Shown here piece after piece: positions 27,142 to 35,756 of a DNA stretch of 64,000 bases. A program made the translations under genes and the position numbers. Each line of letters opens with the position of its first letter. Position 1 is the stretch's first letter. Source of the stretch: an uncultured Collinsella sp. (GTDB lineage: Bacteria; Actinomycetota; Coriobacteriia; Coriobacteriales; Coriobacteriaceae). The stretch is from positions 1-64,000 of the forward strand of contig CAAFZX010000004.1 of the NCBI GenBank assembly GCA_900767675.1, read 5' to 3'. The notes under the pieces are model-generated. The model made no database searches and was not told the origin of the DNA. It saw only the letters and a list, made by a program, of their open reading frames with translations.

Positions 27142-28347
27142 CTAGGCGTGGGATTTGTTGTGGGCGAGGGCCAGGCCTACGGCGGCGATGGCGACGGCGA
27201 AGAGCACGGTGACGCCCAGGTCGCAGGCGATGTCGCCCAGCACGGTGGACGTCAGGTCCGCGGCGAGCGCTTTGCTGGTCGCGTCGTTCACCCAATATGT
27301 CGGCACAAAGTGTGCCACGGTCTGCACGACCGAGCCCATCAGCGACAGCGGCATCCAGGCGCCGCCCAAAAACGTCATGAGCATGCCGAGCAAGTTGCCC
27401 ACGCCGTTGAGCAGCTCCTCGCGCGCGCCCAAGCTCGACAGGGTAAAGCCAACGGCCAGCGGCGTGCACGCCAGGGCAAGCGTCGTCGCCAGCGCCAGGC
27501 ACACGCGACCCACACCGACCTCGGCGACCGCGCCGGCAAAGCCCACGACACCCACCATGCTCGACACGAACCAGATGCAGACGGTGAGCACCGCGGCAGC
27601 CGCGAACACAGCAAGCGAACGCTGGCGCTCGGAGACCGGGCCGGCCTCCATGCGGCGCACGCGCTCGGGCTCGTTCATGCCCGAGAACACCAATCCCACC
27701 GACACGATGACCGACGAGATGATCGCGTACGCGCCAAAGTTGAAGTACGACTCGAGTGGGGCGACGGCAGTCGAGTCGACCTTGATCTGCTCAATCTCGA
27801 CCTCCGCGCGCTTTGCGGCAGCATGCTCGGCCGCCTTGGCAACATCGCCGTTGGGGGCAGCGGGCTCAAGCGCCGCCGCAGCACCCGCGAGCGAGATCCA
27901 GCGCGAGGCCTCGGCAGACGAGAGCGCCGCCGCCATGGTGCCGGAGCCGTACGTCACGTCGAGTTTGGGCAGGGCCTCCCCCGCACGGGCGGCCGCAACA
28001 AGGTCGTCCTCAAACCCCTCCGGGATAAAGAACACGCAGTCGGCGCTGCCCTTGGCGCTGTTGCTCTTGGCGAGCGCATCCGCAAGGTCGTACGTATCGT
28101 CACCAACGCCCGTGACCAGGTCAAAGCGTGAGCCCAGGTGCTTGGTAAGCGCCCGCGAAAGGTCGCTATTGTCGCGGTCGACCACGATCACGTTGGTGTC
28201 GTAGGGCTCGTACTCGGTAAGCTGCGACGAGTTCCAGCTCACCGATGCCGCGATGAATACGCCCATGAGCGAGATGAACACCGTATAGATGAGCAGGTAG
28301 AACGGGTGCGCCAGCGCCATGCGAAGCGCGGTCTTAAAGGTGCTCAT
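27142..28347 (-). CDS. ABC-2 type transporter permease (second subunit)
   Basis: A 401-residue membrane protein with one N-terminal membrane segment (about 13-38), an extracytoplasmic region of about 170 residues, and five or six C-terminal segments including FGAYAIISSVIVSVGLVFSGMNEPERVRRMEAGPVSERQRSL, the ABC-2 membrane core. It resembles the YhgE/ABC-2_membrane_3 layout used by exporters of drugs, peptides and lipids. The ATG at 28347 follows GGAAGGAG and overlaps the end of the first permease gene by 14 bp, so the two permeases are coupled and probably form a heterodimer. Its 3' end abuts the composite hairpin repeat. Confidence 0.85.
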   Translation of the reverse strand: MSTFKTALRMALAHPFYLLIYTVFISLMGVFIAASVSWNSSQLTEYEPYDTNVIVVDRDNSDLSRALTKHLGSRFDLVTGVGDDTYDLADALAKSNSAKGSADCVFFIPEGFEDDLVAAARAGEALPKLDVTYGSGTMAAALSSAEASRWISLAGAAAALEPAAPNGDVAKAAEHAAAKRAEVEIEQIKVDSTAVAPLESYFNFGAYAIISSVIVSVGLVFSGMNEPERVRRMEAGPVSERQRSLAVFAAAAVLTVCIWFVSSMVGVVGFAGAVAEVGVGRVCLALATTLALACTPLAVGFTLSSLGAREELLNGVGNLLGMLMTFLGGAWMPLSLMGSVVQTVAHFVPTYWVNDATSKALAADLTSTVLGDIACDLGVTVLFAVAIAAVGLALAHNKSHA

Positions 28348-29521
28348 AGCGGCTCCTTCCAAAGATCAGCGTGGCGGCGGCAACGAACAGCAGCGCCATC
28401 AGGACGAGCGCGCCGGCGCGAACGGCAAAGGGGCTCAGGTCCTCAAAGAAATACAGGCGGTTGAACATGTCGCAGATGAGCTTGACGGGGTTGAGCCAGC
28501 ACTCGGCCGGGCAGGCGCGGGCGACGTCGTCGGCAAGTGCCATCGCCGGCTCGCCGTAGAGGCCGGCGAACAAGGCGCACGTGGTGGCAAAGCCCGTGAG
28601 GATGCCCGACTTGGACGCCTTGCCGCCCTTAACGGGAAGCGTGCCCACAAAGAGTCCCAGGCCCGTGGCGGCAAGCGCGGAAGCGGCGCCGCCCACCAGA
28701 CACAGCCCCTCGCGTCCGCCAAAGTCGACGCCCACGACCAGGCGCACGTAGCCGATCGCAATTGCCATCGAAGCAAAGGAGACCAGCCACGAGCCCACAA
28801 AGATACCGGCCAGCGACGCCGTCTTGGAAAGGCCGCCCACGCAGCGACGCGCGCCAAGGCCCGACAGATTGGGCTGCAGGTCGACGACGCTCAAGGCGGC
28901 AAACTCGGCAGACATCATCGCGACCAGGCCAAAGAGCGCGTAGTAGTAGATGACCGTGCCATCGGGCGTGGTGCGCGTCAGGCTTACGCGGCGGGTGCCG
29001 CCCTCGAGCGACAGGGCGCGCGCAACCGCCTCCGGGTCGGCGAGCGCCGCCGGGTTGTCTTGGGCAATCTGGGACATGAGCTCGGCATTTTGTGTATACG
29101 AGCTTGCCACCGTCTCCAGAATGCTGCGGTCGGTGAGTACCGACGAGGCGCGCGAGTTGTCATAGCTCGATAGCAGCGTGAGTTTGGGCGTGCCTTCGGC
29201 GTCGACCGTATAGATGCCCGCGACCTCGCCGGCCTTGAGCGCACGGTTCGCATCGGCTGCGTCGTCGCACTCGTGGATCTCGAGCAGCTGGTCGTCGCCC
29301 TCCTTGGCAAGCGACGTCGCCACATCCTTAAAGGTCGAGGCGTCCCAATCCTCATCCGCCACGACGGCCACCGGCACCGGGTCGACCGTGCCGTCGGAGC
29401 TCAGATTCGCAAACATAAACATGAACATCGTGGAAAGCGCGATGGGAAAGAGAGCGCCCCAAACCCACGTGCTCGGCCGGCGCAGCAGCGTCTTGACCGT
29501 AATGATAATGGTGTTGAACAT
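28334..29521 (-). CDS. ABC-2 type transporter permease (first subunit)
   Basis: A 395-residue membrane protein of the same ABC-2 architecture as its partner: a membrane anchor near residues 18-40, an extracytoplasmic domain (about 45-190) and a C-terminal block of six segments (YYYALFGLVAMMSAEFAALSVVD). GGGGG lies upstream of the ATG. It is 9 bp downstream of the ATPase gene and overlaps the second permease gene. With the ATPase it makes a complete exporter. The adjacent divergent two-component system probably senses its substrate, as in antibiotic and envelope-stress modules. The substrate is unknown. Confidence 0.85.
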   Translation of the reverse strand: MFNTIIITVKTLLRRPSTWVWGALFPIALSTMFMFMFANLSSDGTVDPVPVAVVADEDWDASTFKDVATSLAKEGDDQLLEIHECDDAADANRALKAGEVAGIYTVDAEGTPKLTLLSSYDNSRASSVLTDRSILETVASSYTQNAELMSQIAQDNPAALADPEAVARALSLEGGTRRVSLTRTTPDGTVIYYYALFGLVAMMSAEFAALSVVDLQPNLSGLGARRCVGGLSKTASLAGIFVGSWLVSFASMAIAIGYVRLVVGVDFGGREGLCLVGGAASALAATGLGLFVGTLPVKGGKASKSGILTGFATTCALFAGLYGEPAMALADDVARACPAECWLNPVKLICDMFNRLYFFEDLSPFAVRAGALVLMALLFVAAATLIFGRSRYEHL

Positions 29522-29530
29522 AGCTGCCCC

Positions 29531-30469
29531 CTAGTCGCGCAGCTCGCGGCCGGTGATCTCGAGGAACACGTCGTTGAGGGTCGGCGGCTCGCTCCACACG
29601 CGGCCGAGCGCCACGTCGGCGGCGCGCAGCGTGTCGAGGATGTCCACCAGGTTGTGCGGGCTCGCCTCGCAGATGCAGACGAGCTCGCCGCCGGACAGCT
29701 CGACGCTGAGCACGTGCTCGTGGGCGCGCAGGCGCTCGACTGTGGCGGCCTCGACGGCGCCGACCTCGACAGTCACGCGCTCGCCCATCTGAATCATGCG
29801 CTTGAGCTCGTCGTTGGTGCCCTGCGCCAGCACGCGGCCGCCGTCCATGATCATGATGCGGCTGCAAATCTGCTCGACTTCCTCCATGTAATGGCTGGTA
29901 TACACCACCGTGGCGCCCTCGTCGCGCAGGCGGCAGATGCCCTCCAGGATGGCGTTGCGGCTCTGCGGGTCGACCGCCACCGTGGGCTCGTCAAAGAAGA
30001 TGAGCTCGGGCTTGTGCGCGATGCCGCAGGCGATGTTGAGCCGGCGCGCCAGGCCGCCCGAGAGCTTGCCGGGGCGGAACTTGGTAAAGTCGCCCAGCCC
30101 GACAAAGTCGATCGCCTCGTCTACCAGCGCGCGGCGGCGCTTGCGGTCGTTAACGTAAAGGCTGCAGAAATAGTCGATGTTCTCGCGCACGGTGAGTTCG
30201 TCGAACACCGCCACCTGCTGCGGCACCACGCCGATGCGACGCTTGAGGTCGTAGCGGGCGGGCGTCATGGGCTCGCCGAATAGCTCGATGGTGCCTTTGT
30301 CGTAGGCAAGCAGCTGCAGGATGCAGTTGATGGACGTGGTCTTGCCCGAGCCGTTGGGGCCCAGCAGGCCAAAAATCTCGCCGGGGGCGATGTTCAGGTT
30401 AAAGTGGTCGAGCGCGATAAGATCGTCATAGCGCTTGACGAGGTTTTCGACATGGACGATGTCTGTCAT
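29531..30469 (-). CDS. ABC-2 exporter ATP-binding protein
   Basis: A 312-residue ATPase of the drug/antibiotic exporter (CcmA, DrrA-like) branch. Walker A GPNGSGKTT is near residue 39, the signature is LSGGLARRLNIA, and Walker B is LIFFDEPTVAVD; note Val-Ala where Gly-Leu is usual after the Thr. A C-terminal extension of about 90 residues, with an alternating strand-helix pattern, follows the core. The ATG at 30469 is preceded by AGGGGCG; the longer frame adds 22 residues with no homology features. It is the first gene of the three-gene exporter operon, divergent from the sensor kinase gene. Confidence 0.9.
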   Translation of the reverse strand: MTDIVHVENLVKRYDDLIALDHFNLNIAPGEIFGLLGPNGSGKTTSINCILQLLAYDKGTIELFGEPMTPARYDLKRRIGVVPQQVAVFDELTVRENIDYFCSLYVNDRKRRRALVDEAIDFVGLGDFTKFRPGKLSGGLARRLNIACGIAHKPELIFFDEPTVAVDPQSRNAILEGICRLRDEGATVVYTSHYMEEVEQICSRIMIMDGGRVLAQGTNDELKRMIQMGERVTVEVGAVEAATVERLRAHEHVLSVELSGGELVCICEASPHNLVDILDTLRAADVALGRVWSEPPTLNDVFLEITGRELRD

Positions 30470-30668
30470 GAGGCGCCCCTTCTGTTGGTCGTGGCCCGGT
30501 ACGATTGCATCATCGCAGGAGCGGGCGGCGCGCACCAGTGAGCTTTGTCACGAGTGCGGAGGTCTTGGTCGTGCGGCCCGCCGACGCCCCCGCTTTGCCG
30601 CGCGGGAGGAATGTCACGGTTGCGCAGGCGGCCCCTCCACCACGCGCGGCTTCGCGTACAATACCCGT

Positions 30669-31814
30669 ATGAACAGGCTTTTCGACAAATCGATCGTGCT
30701 GGCGTGCTGCATTGCGGCCGCCATGGGCCTTGCTGTGGACGCTCGCCTGGTCGCGGCCTTTTGCCTTGGCGTTATCGCCACCTCGCTGGCCGAGCTCGCG
30801 CGGAAGGAACGCACGCGCCGCACAAGCAAAGCCGCGAGCTGCGCTTACATCATCGCGGCCGTCTTCGTGCCGCCGTTTGTGCCGTTTGCGCCTCTCGCCC
30901 TCTATGACATCGCGCGGCGGGTGCGCCGTGAGCACGCCTGGGCCGCGCTGGGCATTGGCGCCACCTTTGTCTTTGCGCTCGTCGCGGACCTTCGCACCGA
31001 CGCGCTCACCGCCCGAACGCTCCTGCTGACTGCCATCCTTTCGGTTGCCGCCACCTTGCTATCGCTACGTACCGCCCAGTTGGAGCGCGAACAACAGCGC
31101 ATGCGCCGTATCCGCGATGAGCTGCAAGGACGAGCCCTCGTGCTCGAAGCGCGCAACCGCGATCTTGCCGACCGCCAGGACTACGAAGTCGAGCTCGCGA
31201 CGCTCGCCGAACGCGCCCGCATCGCGCGCGAGATCCACGATAACGTCGGGCACCAGCTCACGCGCGCCTCACTGCAAGCCGAAGCCTTGCGCGTAGTCCA
31301 TGCCGACGAACCCGGCGTCGCCGCCGATTTCGCCGACGTCAAGCACACGGTTGACGAGGCGCTCCAGCTTGTGCGCACCAGCGTCCACGCGCTCAACGAC
31401 AACGCCGTCGACCTTTCCGTGCAGCTCGAACGCATTGTTGAAGGCGCGCGCTCGGACGGCGGTCCGCAGATTGAGCTTGAAGTTATGGCTGAACATGCGC
31501 CCGCAAACGTCGCCAACTGCTTTGCGGCGGTCCTGCGCGAGGCGCTCTCCAACACCATGCGCCACGCTTGCGCCCATGCTGTCACCGTACGATGCATGGA
31601 ACATCCGTCATTTTACCAGCTCATCGTTACCGACGACGGCATGGGCGGGACTCAGGCGGGCGGTCGCGGCGTCGCCGAGGGCATGGGGCTCGCCTCCATG
31701 CGCGAGCGCGTCGAGGCGCTTGGCGGCACCTTCACCGCCGGCCCGCACGCCGGCACCGGCGGCTGGCGTGTGTTTGCCACCGTTCCCAAACAGCAAGGAG
31801 ATGAGGCCCGATGA
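30669..31814 (+). CDS. Sensor histidine kinase (HisKA_3, NarL-type)
   Basis: A 381-residue membrane kinase. Four or five hydrophobic segments occupy residues 8-135. A coiled-coil linker leads to the HisKA_3 dimerisation motif ERARIAREIHDNVGHQL, whose first His accepts phosphate. The ATP-binding domain follows, with the N-box REALSNTMRHA and the G-box VTDDGMGG. The ATG at 30669 is the start that gives a membrane-spanning N-terminus; the frame is open further upstream but encodes a low-quality Arg/Ala-rich stretch. The response regulator gene overlaps by 4 bp. Lacking a large external domain, it likely senses membrane state or the divergent ABC transporter, as in LiaS- and DesK-type kinases. 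Confidence 0.85.
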   Translation: MNRLFDKSIVLACCIAAAMGLAVDARLVAAFCLGVIATSLAELARKERTRRTSKAASCAYIIAAVFVPPFVPFAPLALYDIARRVRREHAWAALGIGATFVFALVADLRTDALTARTLLLTAILSVAATLLSLRTAQLEREQQRMRRIRDELQGRALVLEARNRDLADRQDYEVELATLAERARIAREIHDNVGHQLTRASLQAEALRVVHADEPGVAADFADVKHTVDEALQLVRTSVHALNDNAVDLSVQLERIVEGARSDGGPQIELEVMAEHAPANVANCFAAVLREALSNTMRHACAHAVTVRCMEHPSFYQLIVTDDGMGGTQAGGRGVAEGMGLASMRERVEALGGTFTAGPHAGTGGWRVFATVPKQQGDEAR

Positions 31815-32440
31815 GGCTCATTGTTGTCGACGACGACCGCTTGGTGGTCGATTCGCTCAAGATTATCCTGGGCGCCCAGCCGCAGATCGAGGTAGTGGGC
31901 ACCGGCGCCAATGGCGACGACGCGGTCGCGCTCTACGCCGAGCACGCGCCCGACATCGCGCTGCTCGACATCCAGATGCCGGGACGCGACGGCCTTTCGG
32001 CCGCGCGCGAGATCCTTGAGCGCGACCCTGCGGCGCGCGTGGTATTTCTGACGACGTTCTCGGATGACGAGTACATTGTGTCGGCGCTCAAGCTGGGCGC
32101 CCGCGGCTACCTAATCAAAACCGATGTCGCCGCCATTCCACCGGCGCTGGCGCAGGTCATGGACGGCAAACGCGTGCTCGAGGGCAAGGCAATCGAGGAT
32201 ATCGATTTTGACGGAACGAGCGTCAAGGCGGGCACGCCCCGCCGGCCCGCCGCCTTTGCCAGCCTGACCGACCGTGAGTTCGAAGTCGCCGAGCTCATCG
32301 CCCGCGGCCTCGATAACAAGGAGATTGCCGCCGCCGCTTACATGGGCGAAGGCACCGTGCGCAACCACATCAGCTCGATCCTTGCCAAAATGGGCCTGCG
32401 CAACCGCACCCAAATCGCCATCGCCTACCTGCGAGGGTAA
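31811..32440 (+). CDS. LuxR/NarL-family response regulator
   Basis: A 209-residue regulator. The receiver domain (1-120) has the acidic pair DDD at 7-9, the phosphoacceptor Asp53 in LLDIQMPG, Thr in FLTTFSDDEY and Lys in YLIKTD. The C-terminal LuxR helix-turn-helix (about 148-209) includes LTDREFEVAELIARGLDNKEIAA and EGTVRNHISSILAKMGLRNRTQIAI. It overlaps the kinase gene by 4 bp. The likely target is the divergent exporter operon, whose promoter lies in the 200-bp gap shared with the kinase gene. Confidence 0.9.
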   Translation: MRLIVVDDDRLVVDSLKIILGAQPQIEVVGTGANGDDAVALYAEHAPDIALLDIQMPGRDGLSAAREILERDPAARVVFLTTFSDDEYIVSALKLGARGYLIKTDVAAIPPALAQVMDGKRVLEGKAIEDIDFDGTSVKAGTPRRPAAFASLTDREFEVAELIARGLDNKEIAAAAYMGEGTVRNHISSILAKMGLRNRTQIAIAYLRG

Positions 32441-33030
32441 TTACCCAACGACCGACCGCTCCGGCATAGCAAAATGGCTGCCACCGATTTAATGCCATTT
32501 CAAAACTATGCCGGATTACTACGATGAATCGCCCGCCTTCGACCACGGCAAATTGCGCGCTTACAAAACCGCAGGTAGAACGCTTGCAATATTTAGAAAA
32601 ATGCAGTCATGGTCGGGAATGTCGAATTCATCGTAGTAAACCGGCATAGTTTTGTTCGGGCGGCCCTGCACGAGTGCCTCCGCAAGCCTCGCGGGACCAA
32701 AATGATCCATTTTCTTCCACCCGCGAAAACCGGCTGACAGCGCCCGCCACGAAATCGGCCCATCTACTACGTTTGACTCGATACCCCCGACCATACCCCC
32801 GTTTTCCAGAAAACCGCAGGCGTTCTACCTGCGGTTTTGTTTTCACATTTTTTGCCGTGGTTGGGGGTTGGCGCCCAAAAGTAGTAGATGGGCCCATTTC
32901 GTGGCAGGCGGGTCATTTTCGGGCTGGACGGGTCGCGTGGCGGCCCGCACACGCGTTCGCGCGCGGGGCCGGCGGGGCATTTTTGCCCCGCCGGCCCCCA
33001 TTCCAGCGCTATACCAGCCCCATTCCAGCG
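32441..33030. repeat. 590-bp intergenic nest of long inverted repeats
   Basis: No gene is seen. Arms: CCGGCATAG at 32461 pairs with 32506-32514. A 28-nt arm at 32502-32529 pairs with 32626-32653 with one mismatch. A 21-nt arm at 32563-32583 pairs perfectly with 32820-32840, and the latter can instead fold locally with 32810-32820. A 24-nt arm at 32747-32770 pairs with 32881-32904 with one mismatch. A perfect 15-bp GC hairpin closes the region at 32965-32998. The pairs interleave, so alternative folds exclude one another. It could be a foldback mobile element or a structured RNA; no transposase gene is present. Confidence 0.75.
32965..32998. terminator. GC hairpin at the end of the Ech operon
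   Basis: Fifteen base pairs of perfect stem (GGGGCCGGCGGGGCA with its complement) close a TTTT loop. It is 33 bp past the stop of the ferredoxin gene on the minus strand. No T tract follows, so efficient termination without help is uncertain. Confidence 0.6.
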
Positions 33031-33372
33031 CTACTCCGGCTTAGTTTCTACCGCGGGAGTCTTTTCCGCCGCAACCGGAGTACGGGCGGTATCCATAGTC
33101 AGACAGTGCTTGGGGCAGCTTTCGATGCACTCGCCGCACACCACGCAGGCGTACGGGTCGATCGACCACGTTCCGCCCTTGCGATCGACCGCGAGCGCGC
33201 CCGCCGGGCAACGCCGCGCGCACATGCCGCAGCAGATGCACACGTCCATGTCGTTGACGATATGCCCGCGCAAGCGTTCGGGCGCCGCGAGCTTCTCCTG
33301 CGGATAGCAAACCGTGACCGGCTGCTTGACCATAGAACCCAAGGCCGTCTTGGCAAATGTCAGTAAACTCAT
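33031..33372 (-). CDS. echF: Ech hydrogenase ferredoxin subunit EchF-like (NuoI-type)
   Basis: A 113-residue iron-sulfur protein. Two CxxCxxCxxxCP motifs, CICCGMCARRCP near residue 45 and CVVCGECIESCP near residue 75, bind two [4Fe-4S] clusters. This is the NuoI/HycF/EchF subunit that passes electrons from ferredoxin to the small hydrogenase subunit. The N-terminal 35 residues and a Pro/Ala/Thr tail flank the core. It is the last gene of the operon, 7 bp after the large-subunit gene. Confidence 0.85.
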   Translation of the reverse strand: MSLLTFAKTALGSMVKQPVTVCYPQEKLAAPERLRGHIVNDMDVCICCGMCARRCPAGALAVDRKGGTWSIDPYACVVCGECIESCPKHCLTMDTARTPVAAEKTPAVETKPE

Positions 33373-33379
33373 GCCGCGC

Positions 33380-34468
33380 CTACCTTTCCGTGCAGCTAAT
33401 GCAGGGGTCGATGGTCAGGATAATCATGGGCACGTTGGCAAGGAGCACGCCCTGCAGCGCATGCGTCAGACCCGCCAGGTTTTGCGACGTCGGCGTGCGC
33501 ACGCGAAAACGGTCCAGGTTCTTGGTGCCGTTGCCGCGTACATAGTAGTACGCCTCGCCGCGCGGCTGCTCAATCACAACCTCGCCGCGGGCACCGTCGG
33601 CCGGCGTGAGCTTGGTGCGCCCGCCGATGCCGTCGTGCGGAATCTTGCCCACAAGCTCCTTGATGATATCCATGGCCTGTGTGACCTCGGCGCAACGCAC
33701 CTGGCAGCGGGCATAGCAGTCGCCGTCGGTCGCCACGATGGGCTCAAACGCGGCCAGATCCGCATAGGCGCCGTCGCCGAACATGCGCACGTCGTAGTCC
33801 ACGCCCGAGGCACGACCGAACGGACCGACCATTGAAAGCTCCAGCGCGTCTTTCTTGCTGATCACGCCCACGCCATGCAGACGCTCGCCACAGCTGTCAT
33901 CGTCCAAAAACGTATGCACCAGGGCCTCGTAGTCGGGGCGCATGGCTTCGAGCGTCTGGACAATACCCGCCAGCTCGGAGTCCTCAATGTCGTGCTTAAG
34001 GCCGCCGATCTCGTTAATCGACAGAATCACGCGACCACCGCAGGTGCTCTCGAAGATCTTGAGAATCTGCTCGCGCAGCGTCCACGAACGATAGAACAGT
34101 GCCTCAAAGCCAAAGGCGTCGGCAAGCAGGCCCAGCCACAGCAAATGCGAGTGAATGCGCGAAAGCTCGTGCAGAATGGTGCGGATATACTGCACACGGC
34201 CAGGCACCTCGATGTCGAGCATGCGCTCGCAGGCGCTGGCATAGCCGCAGCTGTGGCCCACGGCGCAAATGCCGCAGATGCGCTCGGCGATGTAGCCAAA
34301 CTGATGCATATCGCGCTTTTCGGTGAGCTTCTCGAGTCCGCGGTGCACAAAGCCGATCTGCGGAATTGCCTCGATGACGCGGTCGTCATCGATCACCAGG
34401 TCCAGATGAAGCGGCTCGGGCAGCACCGGGTGCTGCGGGCCAAACGGAATAACAGAGCGATGAGCCAT
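33380..34468 (-). CDS. echE: Ech-type [NiFe] hydrogenase large subunit (EchE-like)
   Basis: A 362-residue catalytic subunit of a group 4 [NiFe] hydrogenase, related to NuoD. Both nickel-binding motifs are complete: ERICGICAVGHS near residue 62 and DPCISCTER at the extreme C-terminus. The chain ends directly after the arginine of the second motif, so there is no C-terminal extension and no maturation protease should be needed, as in Ech and CooH enzymes. This supports real hydrogenase activity and argues against a complex I remnant. It starts 5 bp after the EchD-like gene. The hyp genes needed for nickel-iron centre assembly are not in the window. Confidence 0.9.
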   Translation of the reverse strand: MAHRSVIPFGPQHPVLPEPLHLDLVIDDDRVIEAIPQIGFVHRGLEKLTEKRDMHQFGYIAERICGICAVGHSCGYASACERMLDIEVPGRVQYIRTILHELSRIHSHLLWLGLLADAFGFEALFYRSWTLREQILKIFESTCGGRVILSINEIGGLKHDIEDSELAGIVQTLEAMRPDYEALVHTFLDDDSCGERLHGVGVISKKDALELSMVGPFGRASGVDYDVRMFGDGAYADLAAFEPIVATDGDCYARCQVRCAEVTQAMDIIKELVGKIPHDGIGGRTKLTPADGARGEVVIEQPRGEAYYYVRGNGTKNLDRFRVRTPTSQNLAGLTHALQGVLLANVPMIILTIDPCISCTER

Positions 34469-34473
34469 GGACC

Positions 34474-35163
34474 TTACGCCTCCTTTTTCTGCTTGTCGCG
34501 GGCGGCCTTGGCGGCAAGCGCCGCGCGGACCTTGGCCGCTTTCTCGGGATCCATGGCGGCGAGCTTTGCCTCCATCTCGGCAGCCTTGAGCGCGGCCTTG
34601 GCAGCGGCATCGTCATGCTGAGCATCGGAGCCGGCAGCCGCAGCGGGCTGAGCGACGGCAGCGCCCTCCCCCGCAGCAGCAGCGGCAGCGGCCTTCTCGG
34701 CTGCGGCCTTGCGCGCCTTGGCCTCGGCGGCGGCGCGGACCTTCATGGCCTTCTCGCGCGCAGCTTTCACCTCGGGTGTGATCACACTCATGGGCTCGGC
34801 GGTCGAGACCTGGTAGAAAAAGCCGTTAAAATCGACCTGCATGTCGGTGATGGCAAGACCAAACAGGTCATGCGCCTCGTTCTCAAACGGAAACACCGCC
34901 GGATAATACGAGCTGATGGACGGAATCTCCTGGTACCGGCCGATACCCTCGACCACCAGATTCTCAATCGCATAGTTTCCGTCCCGCGCGATCTGCTCTT
35001 GCGCAGCGCGGACGTTGATAAACGTATAGACCAGGCGATATGATCCGTCGTCCACACAGCGCTCGGCATGCATCTGTACAAAGCGCGCGCCGGCACCCTT
35101 GAGCGCCTGCACATGCGCCAGGAGCTCGTCGATCCCGACGGTGGTATAGATAGCCTTTTGCAT
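34474..35163 (-). CDS. echD: Ech hydrogenase NuoC-like subunit (EchD-like) with Ala/Lys tail
   Basis: A 229-residue protein. Residues 1-125 match the NuoC/EchD fold, including AIENLVVEGIGRYQEIPSISSYYPAVFPFENEAHDLFGLAI with the family's E-x-D-L-F/Y-G-like signature. Residues 130-229 are an unusual Ala/Lys/Glu-rich extension, probably a long helix or coiled coil, not usual in EchD. Its start overlaps the stop of the EchC-like gene by 1 bp. The subunit docks the large and small hydrogenase subunits. The tail could bind other subunits or the cell envelope; this is not known. Confidence 0.8.
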   Translation of the reverse strand: MQKAIYTTVGIDELLAHVQALKGAGARFVQMHAERCVDDGSYRLVYTFINVRAAQEQIARDGNYAIENLVVEGIGRYQEIPSISSYYPAVFPFENEAHDLFGLAITDMQVDFNGFFYQVSTAEPMSVITPEVKAAREKAMKVRAAAEAKARKAAAEKAAAAAAAGEGAAVAQPAAAAGSDAQHDDAAAKAALKAAEMEAKLAAMDPEKAAKVRAALAAKAARDKQKKEA

Positions 35164-35744
35164 TACTCGGCCTCCTTTGCAGCGGCGGGCGCGGCGGGCT
35201 TCCCAGCAGGCGCGTCACCGGCGACGGCCTCAGCCGCAGCCACAAACCCGTCCTCGCCTAGCTCAACGCCGCCATCCCAGGTAGCGGCACCGCCCACGGT
35301 GAGCGGGTCGCCGCCGGCGCGCATCACGGCCTCCTTCTGGTCCAGGATGCCGCACGCTTCCACGATGGCGTCGATCACGGTCTCGGGGCGAATGGCGCAC
35401 CCGGGCGCGTACACGTCCACGGGAATCGCGCGGTCCACGCCGCCGATCACATTGTAGGCATCGCGGAACACGCCGCCCGAGCACGCGCAAATGCCGCACG
35501 CCACCACGCACTTGGGCTCGAGCATCTGGTTGTAAATCTGGCGCACGACGGGCAGATTCTGCGCGTTGACCGAACCCGTCACCAAAAAGATATCCGCATG
35601 CTTGGGGTTGCCGGTGTTGACTACGCCAAAGCGCTCCGCATCGAACAGCGGCGTGAGCGAGGCCAGCACCTCGATATCGCATCCGTTGCAGCTCGAGCCG
35701 TCGTAATGAATAACCCACGGCGAGCGCGACATTTTATGATCCAT
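35163..35744 (-). CDS. echC: Ech hydrogenase small subunit (EchC-like, NuoB-type)
   Basis: A 193-residue iron-sulfur subunit. The proximal [4Fe-4S] ligands are in SSCNGCDIEVLASL near residue 18, VVACGICACSGG near residue 80, and PGCAIRPETVIDAI near residue 112 (PGCPPRP is usual, so two residues differ, but the Cys is kept). An Ala/Pro-rich tail of about 30 residues follows. It transfers electrons between the ferredoxin-like subunit and the NiFe site. It lies 12 bp after the fused membrane subunit gene. Confidence 0.85.
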   Translation of the reverse strand: MDHKMSRSPWVIHYDGSSCNGCDIEVLASLTPLFDAERFGVVNTGNPKHADIFLVTGSVNAQNLPVVRQIYNQMLEPKCVVACGICACSGGVFRDAYNVIGGVDRAIPVDVYAPGCAIRPETVIDAIVEACGILDQKEAVMRAGGDPLTVGGAATWDGGVELGEDGFVAAAEAVAGDAPAGKPAAPAAAKEAE

Positions 35745-35756
35745 GGATGCCGCCTC

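Noticed and set aside
32561..32897. Small minus-strand frames in the inverted-repeat nest
   Set aside because: They share the string VVDGPISW with the opposite strand only because the DNA is an inverted repeat; no ribosome site or family match.
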